Origin: a virus
Virus record (IMG/VR): IMGVR_UViG_3300037264_009905
Coordinates: 1 to 28,919 of that record
DNA length: 28,919 nucleotides
Reading direction: 5' to 3' (one strand)
This document shows positions 14,796 through 23,481 of this stretch, one piece after another (the first letter of the stretch is position 1; every line of letters starts with the position of its first letter). The notes below the pieces were generated by a model, which ran no database searches, was not told the origin of the DNA, and saw nothing but the letters and a program-made list of their open reading frames with translations. A program made the translations under genes and the position numbers.

Positions 14796-15419
14796 TTACT
14801 GAATTTTCATTAAATGAACAGCCATTGCAGGCTGGCTTGGCGCTATTGCAGATGCAGGGATTGACACTACACCGACAGATTTCGTAACGTCAGTACAATA
14901 CTGCATAATCCTGAATTTTGTTCCAGCCAGCGCAATTACAGCGTTAAATCCAATCGAATTATGGGTACGCTGGTTTGCGTCTGCGCCAGAAAATGACGAC
15001 ATCCATAGGGTAGCCGGGGATTTTACCCAGACGCCTGATGCAGGTAACTGATATTCAGTGAATATCGCATGATCTACCAGCCCGCCGGTTCCGATTTTGC
15101 GAATTGCACTATAGTCGTATGATCCGACATATGAACCGGCTTCGTTGAATGTTATGAACCCGCCGCCGGGGTCAAGTGTAATTGCCCCGCCTATGTCGTA
15201 ATATAGACTGTTGAATAAAATCGGTTGAGGGACATTATTTACAGCACAAGCCTGAAAGACTTCGACAAGCTCATCGATGCTAAGCATCGTAAAAATTTTA
15301 CTTGAGTGCAATTCCTGAAGCGCCTCAATTTCAGCCTTTGCGGCTGCAAAATTAGCCCGAACGCCCAACGTTGTAGGGTTGCCGAAAGGTGGGATTGCTA
15401 CGTCAATATTGCTCGCCAT
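14796..15419 (-). CDS. Hypothetical structural protein, beta-rich C-terminus
   Basis: The 207-aa protein begins MASNIDVAIPPFGNPTTLGV and RANFAAAKAEIEALQELHSS, a segment often seen at the start of phage structural or fibre-like proteins with a short coiled coil. The rest is beta-rich (residues 70-207) and ends PAMAVHLMKIQ, reminiscent of small trimeric jelly-roll heads. It lies in the neck region between a hypothetical gene and the terminator, so it may be a neck or collar fibre. I do not recognise a specific family. Confidence 0.5.
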   Translation of the reverse strand: MASNIDVAIPPFGNPTTLGVRANFAAAKAEIEALQELHSSKIFTMLSIDELVEVFQACAVNNVPQPILFNSLYYDIGGAITLDPGGGFITFNEAGSYVGSYDYSAIRKIGTGGLVDHAIFTEYQLPASGVWVKSPATLWMSSFSGADANQRTHNSIGFNAVIALAGTKFRIMQYCTDVTKSVGVVSIPASAIAPSQPAMAVHLMKIQ

Positions 15420-15422
15420 GTT

Positions 15423-15806
15423 TTACGGCCTTTTCAATGCGCCAGACAACCAGTCTGCCGTTGTTGTGAATTTAAACACTTTTGCAGCAACATATTTGTA
15501 ATGATTGATTACATTCGACCTGTTTGCAAAAATGCTGACCAGCTCGTAACCATACCCCTCATGAACAATGATATCAGGTTGCACACCCTCGCCATCGGCT
15601 GTTACAGAAAGCCTGTCATCCGTGTAGATTTTAATAAAATCAGACAGATGCCTTCCTTCCGGTAGCGCCTGCAAATCCTGCCCGATGATTACAGGCTGCA
15701 AACTTGCAGACGTTGATAGAGTGGATTTTGTCCCAGCCACCCAAACGCCGTTCACATATGCGCCTGGCGATTCTGACAGAACAGTTCTGACATTACGAAA
15801 ACTCAC
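15423..15806 (-). CDS. Hypothetical neck-region protein, GTG start
   Basis: The 127-aa protein begins at a GTG whose GTGA overlaps the stop of the gp10-like gene (15806-15803). It contains YVNGVWVAGTKSTLSTSASL and LPEGRHLSDFIKIYTDDRLS, a beta-rich pattern seen in head-tail completion proteins of contractile phages. The order connector, gp10-like, this gene, terminator is conserved in such phages. The role is probably head closure or neck; this is inferred from position. Confidence 0.55.
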   Translation of the reverse strand: MSFRNVRTVLSESPGAYVNGVWVAGTKSTLSTSASLQPVIIGQDLQALPEGRHLSDFIKIYTDDRLSVTADGEGVQPDIIVHEGYGYELVSIFANRSNVINHYKYVAAKVFKFTTTADWLSGALKRP

Positions 15807-16273
15807 GAGCGATTTCTCACGCTGATCTGAACTGAATTCACCATCACAGAAGAATCTATCAAAGTTTTCGTTGACCCCTTTTTGCGCGCTATCGTTGCAT
15901 CTGCCAGTTTAGGAAGGAAATTGCGGCCTGTAATGACCGATTTTATACTGCCAACATGCTTCAGCCCGATTGCCGTTAACGCGCCCCTTGCGGTCTGTGC
16001 ACCGCGCAATATTTTACTATACTGCACAGTAAAATCATTACTGATCGATGCTGCATTTTCATCAAAAGATGTTGCCATAAACGGGCGCGAAGGAATTTTT
16101 TCGGTTCCAAATTCATTGTAAGTTGCATATTCGGCAACGCTTACCCCGTCGTTTTGCGCCCCGTCGTTTTGCGCCCCTTCGAGAATGCCTACTGCAACCT
16201 CAAGTGAAGCTGCGCGCTTAGTCTCTTTTAGTAATTTGTTCCAACCTTTATCGATAATGTGAACGTTGCGCAT
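15803..16273 (-). CDS. HK97 gp10-like tail completion protein
   Basis: The 156-aa protein has the gp10-like markers EYATYNEFGTEKIPSRPFMA in the middle and ATIARKKGSTKTLIDSSVMV near the end, followed by a basic end (ISVRNRS). It joins connector and tail. Residues 33-42 contain a duplicated pentapeptide (GAQND GAQND) caused by a 15-bp tandem duplication in the DNA, in a loop before the conserved YATYNEFG motif. The start overlaps the preceding stop by one base. Confidence 0.65.
   Translation of the reverse strand: MRNVHIIDKGWNKLLKETKRAASLEVAVGILEGAQNDGAQNDGVSVAEYATYNEFGTEKIPSRPFMATSFDENAASISNDFTVQYSKILRGAQTARGALTAIGLKHVGSIKSVITGRNFLPKLADATIARKKGSTKTLIDSSVMVNSVQISVRNRS
16144..16177. repeat. 15-bp tandem duplication inside the gp10-like gene
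   Basis: CCCCGTCGTTTTGCG occurs twice in direct succession (16144-16158 and 16159-16173), followed by a third partial CCCC. The duplication is in frame and adds five residues. Confidence 0.85.
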
Positions 16274-16638
16274 TATGTGGCTCCGCGCGTCATAATTGAC
16301 GATCCAGCGCAGACCGTCGTAATGTCGAGATATTGTAGCCCGTAGCTGGTTTGACCGATATACGTTTCACTGCCCGATGTCGTTCCATATGTCCGCTGCA
16401 AGTCACCTTCTTTTTCGCTTCTTACCGTACCAGTTGAAGCACTGCCACCCTTCGCCGCACGGGTTGCCAGCGATAGTAGGTGTGCTGCATATAGCGCCTG
16501 AGCCATGGCAGCCCGTTCAGCGTCCAGACAGTCGGTAACAATCAAATAGCTGGCAGATGTCAGCCATACCGTCACATCTGCGTCGATAACTGCCGAAAAT
16601 TCAGCGGCGAACAGGCGAAAATATTGAAGCGCATTCAT
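16273..16638 (-). CDS. Head-tail connector (DUF4054-like)
   Basis: The 121-aa protein has an N-terminal helix (NALQYFRLFAAEFSAVIDAD), a middle helix AQALYAAHLLSLATRAA, and the conserved stretch TGTVRSEKEGDLQRTYGTTS with a C-terminal SYGLQYLDITT. This is the DUF4054 family that docks under the portal. ATG overlaps the stop of the 59-aa gene (TAATG). Confidence 0.75.
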   Translation of the reverse strand: MNALQYFRLFAAEFSAVIDADVTVWLTSASYLIVTDCLDAERAAMAQALYAAHLLSLATRAAKGGSASTGTVRSEKEGDLQRTYGTTSGSETYIGQTSYGLQYLDITTVCAGSSIMTRGAT

Positions 16639-16817
16639 TATTCAATTGCTTGCGCTTCGTTTGTAATTTGCCTTTTCGTGTAAGCCCGCCTTACTTCAAC
16701 AAGTTCGGATCTGTTAATCGAACTCTCAAAACATTCAGGAATTTCCTTCTCCTCGCCGGGGGCGAGGGAAACATTGCCAACATGATGAAGCCGGGCTGAT
16801 ATGTTTTTAACTTTCAT
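16638..16817 (-). CDS. Small hypothetical protein, 59 aa
   Basis: ATG at 16817 follows AGGAG at eight bases. The protein starts MKVKNISARLHHVGNVSLAP and continues GEEKEIPECFESSINRSELV, with a basic C-terminus. The first half looks like a small beta unit (NISARLHHVGNVSLAPGE), as in short decoration or connector-associated proteins encoded after capsid genes. It is tightly coupled to the connector gene by TAATG. I recognise no family, but the coding signals are good. Confidence 0.7.
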   Translation of the reverse strand: MKVKNISARLHHVGNVSLAPGEEKEIPECFESSINRSELVEVRRAYTKRQITNEAQAIE

Positions 16818-16836
16818 TTAAATCTCCTGTTTAATT

Positions 16837-16859
16837 GAGAGGGCTATCGCCACCCTCTC
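16837..16859 (-). terminator. Hairpin just after the major capsid gene
   Basis: GAGAGGG and CCCTCTC form a 7-bp perfect stem with a 9-nt loop, 7 bp after the capsid stop. On the coding strand it is followed by AATTAAACAGGAG, not a U-tract. It may stabilise the capsid mRNA 3' end or act as a weak attenuator rather than as a true terminator. Confidence 0.45.
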
Positions 16860-16865
16860 TCCCTG

Positions 16866-17831
16866 TTAGATACCGTCAGCGAACGCGAATGCCAGCGGAT
16901 ACTCAATGATTACCCCCGCGAAACGTGATTCAACCGGCACCTGAAATTCCAGCCCGGCTTGCTGTGGAGCATGCTGCTTGATCATCATCGGGATTTCCAG
17001 CTGCCAGTTTTCACGAGAATTTTCCATTGCGTACATGCGATCTACACCACCGGCTCCGGCTGCGTCCATTTCGACAACCTGATTAAACTCAACACCCGGA
17101 TGAACCTGTTTCAGAAATGCTAGAATAGTCGTGTCGCTTGCCGCGCTGTTTTGAGTGGTAGCAATCAGAGCATATTGCTCGACAGGAAGCCAAACCTGAC
17201 TCACATGATGAATGCCTTTTGATTGCGTAATGACCTTGTTAATCAATGAGTTAATGTCACGAACAACCTTGTCGGCCGTTTTGCTTGCAAATGTTTTTGA
17301 TGCGCCAGTGCCGTCCGCTGCCAGCGTGACTTCCGGCACGTTAGTATTATTCAGCAAACCAGGCAGGCCATGATCCGCGTCACCAGCAAACGCAAGTTGA
17401 TTGATTTTTTCCTGGTGCGCGCGTGTCGCAGCCATTGCTTTTTTACCGTTCAGATTTATTCCGGCGAACAGCGCAGAGCGAATTTCTTGCATATTGTAGC
17501 CGTAAGCGTTTCCGATTGAGCGAATCGGGTTAGTAAATTCCTTGCCCGTCACGTCCGCACGAGGTAGATCGTCTGCGTAGTTAGCAATGACTTTGGCCAT
17601 GCCTACACTGTCATACTGACGATATGTGTGAGTAGTGGCACCCTCAGGAATAGAGGTGGACACTGGCATCAATGTTAGGGCATTCAGCGCGACACGTTTA
17701 ATGTCGTACGTTTGCGATTTAACGAATTCTAGTTGACGCGCGAAAAACATACTTTCGTTCGCATCGAAACGGCCAGAATTTTGAATTACGCGAAAATCTG
17801 TTTCATCATATTTCATTTGTGATTTGTTCAT
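16866..17831 (-). CDS. Major capsid protein (DUF2184-like)
   Basis: The 321-aa protein begins MNKSQMKYDETDFRVIQNSG and has the capsid family's typical sequence: RQLEFVKSQTYDIKRVALNA, EGATTHTYRQYDSVGMAKVI, GNAYGYNMQEIRSALFAGIN and, at the end, QQAGLEFQVPVESRFAGVII. These match the HK97-fold DUF2184 capsids of myophages. It has no N-terminal delta domain of its own, consistent with a separate scaffold in the DUF2213 protein. Start and upstream stop overlap (TAATG). Confidence 0.85.
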   Translation of the reverse strand: MNKSQMKYDETDFRVIQNSGRFDANESMFFARQLEFVKSQTYDIKRVALNALTLMPVSTSIPEGATTHTYRQYDSVGMAKVIANYADDLPRADVTGKEFTNPIRSIGNAYGYNMQEIRSALFAGINLNGKKAMAATRAHQEKINQLAFAGDADHGLPGLLNNTNVPEVTLAADGTGASKTFASKTADKVVRDINSLINKVITQSKGIHHVSQVWLPVEQYALIATTQNSAASDTTILAFLKQVHPGVEFNQVVEMDAAGAGGVDRMYAMENSRENWQLEIPMMIKQHAPQQAGLEFQVPVESRFAGVIIEYPLAFAFADGI

Positions 17832-18286
17832 TATTTAATCTCCACCAGTGCCAGACCGGCGGCGGTCGTGGCAGTTAAAAAAGTCACGCCAATCTGTGTG
17901 AACGCCTCAATGCCCGCCGCAACAGCTGCATCAGTTAACGTACCGTCCGCTACAGTCAGGTTTGCCACCGCACCGGCAACCACAGCATCTGACGTAAGCA
18001 CCCACATTCTGCCCGCCGTCAAAACATTAACCGTCTCAGTGATAGCGTACTGCACGACCCCAGCGGATGTTTGCTCTCGTGCATGATCATGCAAGGCAAA
18101 ACCGATAGACCCTGCGCCAGTTGTGGCCTTTTTCACCTCTTTTTCAGGGTCTGTACCCAGCTTGATCGGATAACCGACCGGTATAATTTCTTCAGCCGCG
18201 TAACTTCTGACAAACTTCAGACCAATGCCGTCCTGCATCCCCCGGAATGCTGCTGCGCCATACTGCCCTGCCGTAGTTTGTACCAT
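17831..18286 (-). CDS. Capsid decoration / structural cement protein
   Basis: The 151-aa protein starts MVQTTAGQYGAAAFRGMQDG and has a beta-rich core (VGYPIKLGTDPEKEVKKATT..., GFALHDHAREQTSAGVVQYA) rich in Ala and Thr. It fits the Gp24/DUF2190-type cement proteins encoded directly before DUF2184 capsids. It would strengthen the expanded capsid. Both ends overlap neighbouring genes by one base, so it should be made in step with the capsid protein. Confidence 0.7.
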   Translation of the reverse strand: MVQTTAGQYGAAAFRGMQDGIGLKFVRSYAAEEIIPVGYPIKLGTDPEKEVKKATTGAGSIGFALHDHAREQTSAGVVQYAITETVNVLTAGRMWVLTSDAVVAGAVANLTVADGTLTDAAVAAGIEAFTQIGVTFLTATTAAGLALVEIK

Positions 18287-19377
18287 TATTTTTGCTCCCT
18301 TTTTTCTAATTGAGACATGAATTGCTTGTAGCCACCGGCTTCCTGCTTTGAGCTGTTACCGTCATTTCGAGCCGCGCCTGACTGTCGTTGTGCAGCCATT
18401 GCAGAATCTGCGCGCATCGCTGAAGCCAGCTCAAATGCAGCGTCAATATACTCATCTGATTTGCCTGTCAGCTCAGCATCTGACCGAACGGATTTAATTA
18501 CCAGTTCCTTAATTTCACGATCTGTTTTGTTTTCGCAGTCAATCTTGAAGCTCTCAGCGACATTGTCCAGCTCAGCACGAGCTTTTACCTCGTTGCGCGC
18601 AATAGTCAGCGCGTCGGAACGTACTTTTTCTTCAGATGACACTTTCGAAGTCAGTGCATCACGTTCTGCTGACAGAACATCCTGTTTCTTTTTTAAATCC
18701 TCAGCAAGCGTAAAAAGTTCTTTATTTTCTGCCCGAAGTTTTTCAATTTCAACAATAACCTCTGGAGCAGCGGAATACTCCAACCCATTCAACAGCTTTA
18801 TTTTGCTCATATTTTCTTGCATATCGCATTCCTTTTCATTATGGTTAAATAAAATTGTGGCATTACTGTCCAGATTTAGCCTGGCATTTCCTGCCCGTCC
18901 TCTTTGTACAATTGCCAAATGATTCACTCTGATGTTGCGCTGAATTGCATCGTATTTCTGCCCGTTCCATTCGCCCGGGCTTTCTTCAAGATCAACTTTG
19001 TATCCCAGCGACAATTCGCGCTTGCCGCCGCGCATGATTTTATCAATCAGTTCGCCGTCATGAATGACGATTGGAGCTGTCAGATTGTCACCGTCCTGCA
19101 CTGCCTCACCTCTCATTACTCCGGCCATGAGTTTTTTTGCATTTTTTGCAGTAACTGGGGCGTCCGGATGGCCATCTGTAATGGGTTTTCCAGCAAAACT
19201 TTTCAGTGAGTCAGAATTGAAAATGTCTTCCGGCAAACGCAATTCACGCCGGATCGTGCCGTCAGGATTTTTATACAACTGAATTCCAGCGCGCCCGACA
19301 ATAGGGGCGTCTATTAAATACCCGTCATCCGTAATGGTGGCATTTATTGCCGCGCGATCGTAACGTATGTTATTCAT
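18286..19377 (-). CDS. Prohead protease-scaffold fusion (DUF2213)
   Basis: The 363-aa protein has an N-terminal protease domain (residues 1-165). Likely catalytic residues are H70 in DGHPDAP and S123 in KRELSLGYKVDL, with H153 in VNHLAIVQRGRAG as the conserved terminal motif. Residues 195-300 form a long charged coiled coil (IEKLRAENKELFTLAEDLKK, RDALTSKVSSEEKVRSDALT) that acts as scaffold. The protein would assemble the prohead core, then cut itself out during maturation. The ATG at 19377 has no ribosome-binding site, although a 50-bp gap separates it from the previous gene. A promoter-like sequence and a palindrome lie on the start. Confidence 0.85.
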   Translation of the reverse strand: MNNIRYDRAAINATITDDGYLIDAPIVGRAGIQLYKNPDGTIRRELRLPEDIFNSDSLKSFAGKPITDGHPDAPVTAKNAKKLMAGVMRGEAVQDGDNLTAPIVIHDGELIDKIMRGGKRELSLGYKVDLEESPGEWNGQKYDAIQRNIRVNHLAIVQRGRAGNARLNLDSNATILFNHNEKECDMQENMSKIKLLNGLEYSAAPEVIVEIEKLRAENKELFTLAEDLKKKQDVLSAERDALTSKVSSEEKVRSDALTIARNEVKARAELDNVAESFKIDCENKTDREIKELVIKSVRSDAELTGKSDEYIDAAFELASAMRADSAMAAQRQSGAARNDGNSSKQEAGGYKQFMSQLEKREQK

Positions 19378-19391
19378 AATTGTGAATTATG
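19375..19391. promoter_or_regulatory. 7-3-7 palindrome on the DUF2213 start codon
   Basis: CATAATT-GTG-AATTATG is a perfect inverted repeat covering the start codon of the protease-scaffold gene (ATG 19377-19375) and the putative -10 box. It could be an operator or an RNA hairpin that hides the start. AT-rich palindromes can also arise by chance. Confidence 0.35.
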
Positions 19392-19414
19392 CGTCTATTT
19401 TACGTGCATCACAA
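19386..19414 (-). promoter_or_regulatory. Putative sigma70-like promoter before DUF2213 gene
   Basis: On the coding strand, TTGTGA (19414-19409), a 17-bp spacer and CATAAT (19391-19386) match 4 of 6 and 5 of 6 consensus bases. A start of transcription about 7 bases on would fall at or next to the ATG, giving a leaderless message. This agrees with the absence of a ribosome-binding site. Confidence 0.35.
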
Positions 19415-19426
19415 TATATTATTTTT

Positions 19427-20248
19427 TCAATCCGGTTCGCTATCATCATCCCAAATCGCCTCAGCATGACACCTGCAACGAACCGGCTCGCCGGGGTGCT
19501 CACCTCCCGCCCCATTCTCCCATGAATAAATGCGCCCTTCACGCTCGACATGTTCAGGCCTGACGCGATTATCTTTGACAGTGCGCCAGACGTATCTTTT
19601 GACACCAACGCTCTGTAATCGGTAGCGCGTCAAGTCAGCATTCAGTTTTAAAATCTGATCTTGTGCAATGAGTTTTGCACGAGAATCTGTTGTGCCGTAC
19701 TGTTTTTTAATTTGCTCTTTGATCGTTTTGACTGAAGCCCCATTCATCACACCGCGTCTGATAATGCCCTCCAGGTCGGGATGCAGGCGTGTCGGCAATG
19801 ACTTGATGAGTGATGTATTTTCACTGATCCAGCCCTCAGCCAGCGGCTGCAAAAATGGCTCGCTACGGAATACATTTACGCCCAGAATTGAGCTTTTGGG
19901 GGCGCCAGGCATCACAGGTGGCAAAGGTAATTTGGTGTTCGCTTTAACAACCAGCTTGAACTGCCCTTCATTGAATTTACTGACAGCATCAAATTGTTTT
20001 GGTAATTTTGTTACCGTTACAAATATCGCATGAAAAGCCAATTTTGCGAGCTCAGCCATGACTGTATCGAGCGTGTCAGTCCACCCGTCAGCCCGTGACT
20101 CAGTCTTGAATTGTTCAATAATTTCATCAATTTTGGGCAACAGAACCAGTGTCACGTCTCGCTGCAACTGTTTTGAAAAACGCAACAGAGCACGAATCTG
20201 CTCGCGCTCTTGTGAATCAGGACTACTGAATGTCTTTTTCTTCGCCAT
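19427..20248 (-). CDS. Minor head protein (SPP1 gp7 / MuF-type)
   Basis: The 273-aa protein has helices in residues 15-90 and ends with the diagnostic MuF C-terminal motif: VWRTVKDNRVRPEHVEREGR, then IYSWENGAGGEHPGEPVRCR with CHAEAIW. The conserved H, W, HPGE and CRC residues are all present. It binds portal and DNA and is packed in the head. It overlaps the portal gene by 26 nt, a strong coupling. There is no added C-terminal toxin or enzyme domain as seen in some MuF proteins. Confidence 0.85.
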   Translation of the reverse strand: MAKKKTFSSPDSQEREQIRALLRFSKQLQRDVTLVLLPKIDEIIEQFKTESRADGWTDTLDTVMAELAKLAFHAIFVTVTKLPKQFDAVSKFNEGQFKLVVKANTKLPLPPVMPGAPKSSILGVNVFRSEPFLQPLAEGWISENTSLIKSLPTRLHPDLEGIIRRGVMNGASVKTIKEQIKKQYGTTDSRAKLIAQDQILKLNADLTRYRLQSVGVKRYVWRTVKDNRVRPEHVEREGRIYSWENGAGGEHPGEPVRCRCHAEAIWDDDSEPD

Positions 20249-21512
20249 TTTGCAAATCTAATTCACTGATTTCAGTATCGTCGTTTATATCGTAGCCCTC
20301 GTTTTTAAGCATTGCTCTAACCTCTGATGCGTCCAGCGCCCCGATGTTGTTCAGGATTTCAAATGTCTGCGCCCGTTTATGATTTGTTTCAGCGATTTCT
20401 TTTGCCGACGGCACGGATAACGGATTGAATTTAATCAGATAATCGTCTGTGTACGCATTCATTGCGTAAAGCTGGATCGTGATGAGCACGTCAAGTGCGG
20501 GTAAAAGAATTGTGTTCTGATCCTGCCCTATTTTTGCGTACCAATTCTCAAGGTCGGCCTGGCCTGTGCTGTTCAATCCGCCCTGCTGCCTGCCAAAAAG
20601 CAGCGATTCTGGAATGCCTGAAACGGCGGACAATGCGAGTCCCAGCCGGTCTACGATATCCGACACGCCTGATAATGACGTAGATTTTAAATCGTAATTC
20701 TCTTCTGAATCAATGACTACTGTATTGTTGATCGAGCGCGTCATGTCTACCAGGTCAACCCGTTTTCTAACTAACGCCTCCCCCCCGGGTGAGCGTAATA
20801 AATTTGTAAGTTCTGGGATTCCGTGCACCGCCTGCTGCGCACGTTCGATCAGTGCATTTACCCAGACGTGCGACATACCAAACCTGGTTAATTGACTGTA
20901 ACAGTGTTGCAGCTTGCTCGCACCCCATCCGTCATTACACACCCGAACCCGATCCGGCACAGGGATTCCGTCCATAACTATACAGCGCGACTCATGAACA
21001 GAATATGGCATGCCGTCAGCTGGAGATATCATGTATATCTGAGTTTTTCCGAATCTCGTATCGTTCACGTCCTGATATTTTTGATAGTGAGAAACAGACC
21101 AACGGTCATAAACTCGCAACTGTTCGATAGATTTTATATGCCCCACATTCAGCGGGTCTTCGAGCGTTCCCCCGTCGTTAATGAGCATGATTATGACAGA
21201 ACCGCCAAAAAGAGCATTCCATCGTAGCGCATCACACAATTTTTCTGGCGCAGAAATATCCTCGAGTGCCGCAAGCACTTTTTGATCGTCAGCGACGCCC
21301 TGAATTCTGAAGCCAGCCCTTACCATTTCTTCTGATGGTAAGTCTATGATTTTTCTAGCAAATCCGTCGCATTCATAAAGACTTTCCAGCTCAGACTGCT
21401 GAAGCCGGGCGGTCGCAGCAGATTTTGTAAATGAACTTCTGTCACGACTGTTACCGATGTTCATAAACACATTTTCGTATTGCCCGTCATTACGTTTCAC
21501 TTTTTTTCTCAT
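20223..21512 (-). CDS. Portal protein (DUF1073 family)
   Basis: The 429-aa protein contains LQQSELESLYECDGFARKII, the motif DLPSEEMVRAGFRI and ALRWNALFGGSVIIMLINDG. Later come the portal-like SGIPESLLFGRQQGGLNSTG, QADLENWYAKIGQDQN and SAKEIAETNHKRAQTFEILN. These are marks of the DUF1073 portal family. Some database entries carry an Acb1 anti-CBASS label because certain members have a fused phosphoesterase domain. This one ends 60 residues after the portal core and shows no such domain. It forms the dodecameric DNA gate. Confidence 0.85.
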   Translation of the reverse strand: MRKKVKRNDGQYENVFMNIGNSRDRSSFTKSAATARLQQSELESLYECDGFARKIIDLPSEEMVRAGFRIQGVADDQKVLAALEDISAPEKLCDALRWNALFGGSVIIMLINDGGTLEDPLNVGHIKSIEQLRVYDRWSVSHYQKYQDVNDTRFGKTQIYMISPADGMPYSVHESRCIVMDGIPVPDRVRVCNDGWGASKLQHCYSQLTRFGMSHVWVNALIERAQQAVHGIPELTNLLRSPGGEALVRKRVDLVDMTRSINNTVVIDSEENYDLKSTSLSGVSDIVDRLGLALSAVSGIPESLLFGRQQGGLNSTGQADLENWYAKIGQDQNTILLPALDVLITIQLYAMNAYTDDYLIKFNPLSVPSAKEIAETNHKRAQTFEILNNIGALDASEVRAMLKNEGYDINDDTEISELDLQNGEEKDIQ

Positions 21513-21522
21513 AATGCCCCCG

Positions 21523-22938
21523 CTAAGTCATTGTTCCTAGATCGAATTTACTTCCGGCTGCCAGCACATTCAATGCACGAGATGCTGCATCGACCTGATC
21601 ATCATATGCTCCGCCAGGAAACACACACAGTTCGTCAAAAAATATATCATTCCACCCGCCCTCCAGAATATCTACGTTTCCAACCTCGGCCTGGGCTGCA
21701 AATGGGCTGGCGCGTACCTCTTTGCTCCCAGATTCTGTAGTCGCATGTGCAATGTACCCGGCCATCTTTTGGATATAGTATGCTGCCTGCTGCTTTCCTG
21801 CCTGCCCAGGGTCTTGCGGCAGGGATATTTCAGTCGTGTAACCATCGTGACTTGCTGTATTAACGAGCAACCTTTCCACGCCAGCCGGTGACAATTGATC
21901 CCTTGCTATGTGCGCAATTATAAATCGCCCGTCTTTTTGCCGCCCGATCTTGACGCCTACAGTCCAGTCGCCAGCCCCCTCTGTTGCAGCTAAGTCCCAC
22001 CCCCGAACGAATCGTGTCCCAGCCTGTACAGCTCGCACAATCGGGAACCATGATTTTTTGAACATACCGCCGTCGCGTGGTGCTGGGCGCTGCTGAAATT
22101 GTCCAGCCGCCGCATAGCTGCCCAAGGTCCTTTCTAGTTCACTAACAATTTCCTCAGAAAATCGTTCCGGAAACAGTAGCTCACCATCTGTTTGACGGGG
22201 GTCACTAAACCCTATTTTTGTCACGCACCGTCTGTCACGCTCAAAACGCATCGGCAAACACAGATGTGTATAATCAAATTCACGTTTTAAAATGATGCCT
22301 GATGTATCGTTTTCGTGCAAACGTTGCATTATAACGACAATTGCCGATTTATCATTATTGACACGTGTAGGAAGCGCTTCAGTAAAAGCGACCTCTGCTG
22401 ATTTTAAATCTACCGCGCTTCTGGCTTGTCGAACTGACAATGGGTCATCTATCAGAACCCGATCTCCACGCGAGCCAGTTATTGAATCAAACGCTATCGC
22501 CTCCCGGAATCCGGTTTTCGTGTTTTCAAATTTTATTTTTGCGTTCTGGTCGCCCGTCAACTCAATCCCCCAGAGCCTGGAATACCATTCAGACTGAATT
22601 AATCGACGACATTTTGCGCTGTCGCGAACAGCCAAATCCTGTTTGTACGCTGTGCTGATGTACCTCAATTCCGGACGCGCTTTTGCGCCCCATTCCCACG
22701 CTGGCCAAAATACGCAGACGAGTAGAGACTTCATGCAGCCTGGTGGGATGTTGATCAGTAACCTGTTGATTTCATTGTCTGTTACAGCTTCGAGGTGGTC
22801 ACAAACAGCTTCAATCGCCCAGCCTGTTTTTAATTCTACCCCTGGCTCTAGAATGTGCCACGCTCGTTTTACAAAATTCAGTAGCGAGCGTGCACAATAT
22901 TCACGCTCTACAGATAGAATTTCATCGTCAGAAAGCAT
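21523..22938 (-). CDS. terL: Terminase large subunit
   Basis: The 471-aa protein has an ATPase domain with Walker A-like NIPPGCMKSLL (residues 63-73), adenine-side and linker segments with STAYKQDLAVRDSAKCRRLI, and Walker B VLIDDPLS (161-168). The C-terminal RNase H-like nuclease includes RGWDLAATEG (D315), SLPQDPGQAGKQQAA (D376) and YDDQVDAASRAL (D446, D447). It cuts concatemers and pumps DNA through the portal. It starts one base after the small subunit gene. Confidence 0.92.
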   Translation of the reverse strand: MLSDDEILSVEREYCARSLLNFVKRAWHILEPGVELKTGWAIEAVCDHLEAVTDNEINRLLINIPPGCMKSLLVCVFWPAWEWGAKARPELRYISTAYKQDLAVRDSAKCRRLIQSEWYSRLWGIELTGDQNAKIKFENTKTGFREAIAFDSITGSRGDRVLIDDPLSVRQARSAVDLKSAEVAFTEALPTRVNNDKSAIVVIMQRLHENDTSGIILKREFDYTHLCLPMRFERDRRCVTKIGFSDPRQTDGELLFPERFSEEIVSELERTLGSYAAAGQFQQRPAPRDGGMFKKSWFPIVRAVQAGTRFVRGWDLAATEGAGDWTVGVKIGRQKDGRFIIAHIARDQLSPAGVERLLVNTASHDGYTTEISLPQDPGQAGKQQAAYYIQKMAGYIAHATTESGSKEVRASPFAAQAEVGNVDILEGGWNDIFFDELCVFPGGAYDDQVDAASRALNVLAAGSKFDLGTMT

Positions 22939-23400
22939 TTATTTTTTTGCTGCTAAAATTTCTTCCAATGCTGAATCAGATAATTTTGTAGCGTCAAGCG
23001 CGGATTTTGGTGTCATGCTGCCATCTGGCGAGGTATGTTCAAGATGGTGAACCTCAGACCATCTCATCTGTGTTTTTGTCCACCAAATCATAGATGTAGT
23101 GTCCCCCCCGACCGCCTTATCAAAAAGTGTTTGAGCAACTTTGGAGTTCGCTTGTGCTTTGCCTAATTTGAGCTCTTTTCCAAAATATTTAAATAGAGTG
23201 TCTTCGCTGATTCCGTCCCGCACCAGCGCCGCAATTTGAGGCTGGGGCAGTCCGCATCCAGAAAACCTGGCTACCTGCCTACGCTCAGAGTCGGTCGGAG
23301 CAAACTGTTTCCTACCCGCCCCATCCCTCGCCCCGCCATTTTTCCCCGGCACTCTTTTTGTTTTTACCTTTTCCTTCATAAGCTGTTCTTTTTTATGCAT
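22939..23400 (-). CDS. terS: Terminase small subunit
   Basis: The 153-aa protein has a basic N-terminus with the common KNGGARDGAGRKQF motif. A helix-turn-helix-like region follows (LPQPQIAALVRDGISEDTLF, KYFGKELKLG). Residues 80-110 (VAQTLFDKAVGGDTTSMIWW, TKTQMRWSE) are typical of phage TerS. It marks the packaging start site and recruits the large subunit. Another in-frame ATG seven codons on may be the true start; neither has a strong ribosome-binding site. A pac site might lie in or near this gene. Confidence 0.82.
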   Translation of the reverse strand: MHKKEQLMKEKVKTKRVPGKNGGARDGAGRKQFAPTDSERRQVARFSGCGLPQPQIAALVRDGISEDTLFKYFGKELKLGKAQANSKVAQTLFDKAVGGDTTSMIWWTKTQMRWSEVHHLEHTSPDGSMTPKSALDATKLSDSALEEILAAKK

Positions 23401-23481
23401 TTTTCAGCACCCGAATATTATTTTGTATTTTCAGTAGAAACGTTATGCGATTGATTATATATGTTTTGTTTACTTTATATT
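23401..23481 (-). promoter_or_regulatory. AT-rich stretch before the terminase genes, possible late promoter
   Basis: This 81-bp gap is markedly A/T-rich. It has a TATAAT on the coding strand (23459-23454) about 54 bp before the terminase start. I see no good -35 box, so it may need an activator or be a chance match. It is the longest non-coding interval inside the structural operon and marks the early/late boundary. Confidence 0.3.

Noticed and set aside
20223-21512. The portal as an Acb1 anti-CBASS protein
   Set aside because: The DUF1073 family label sometimes mentions Acb1, but this protein ends soon after the portal core and shows no two-histidine phosphoesterase motifs.
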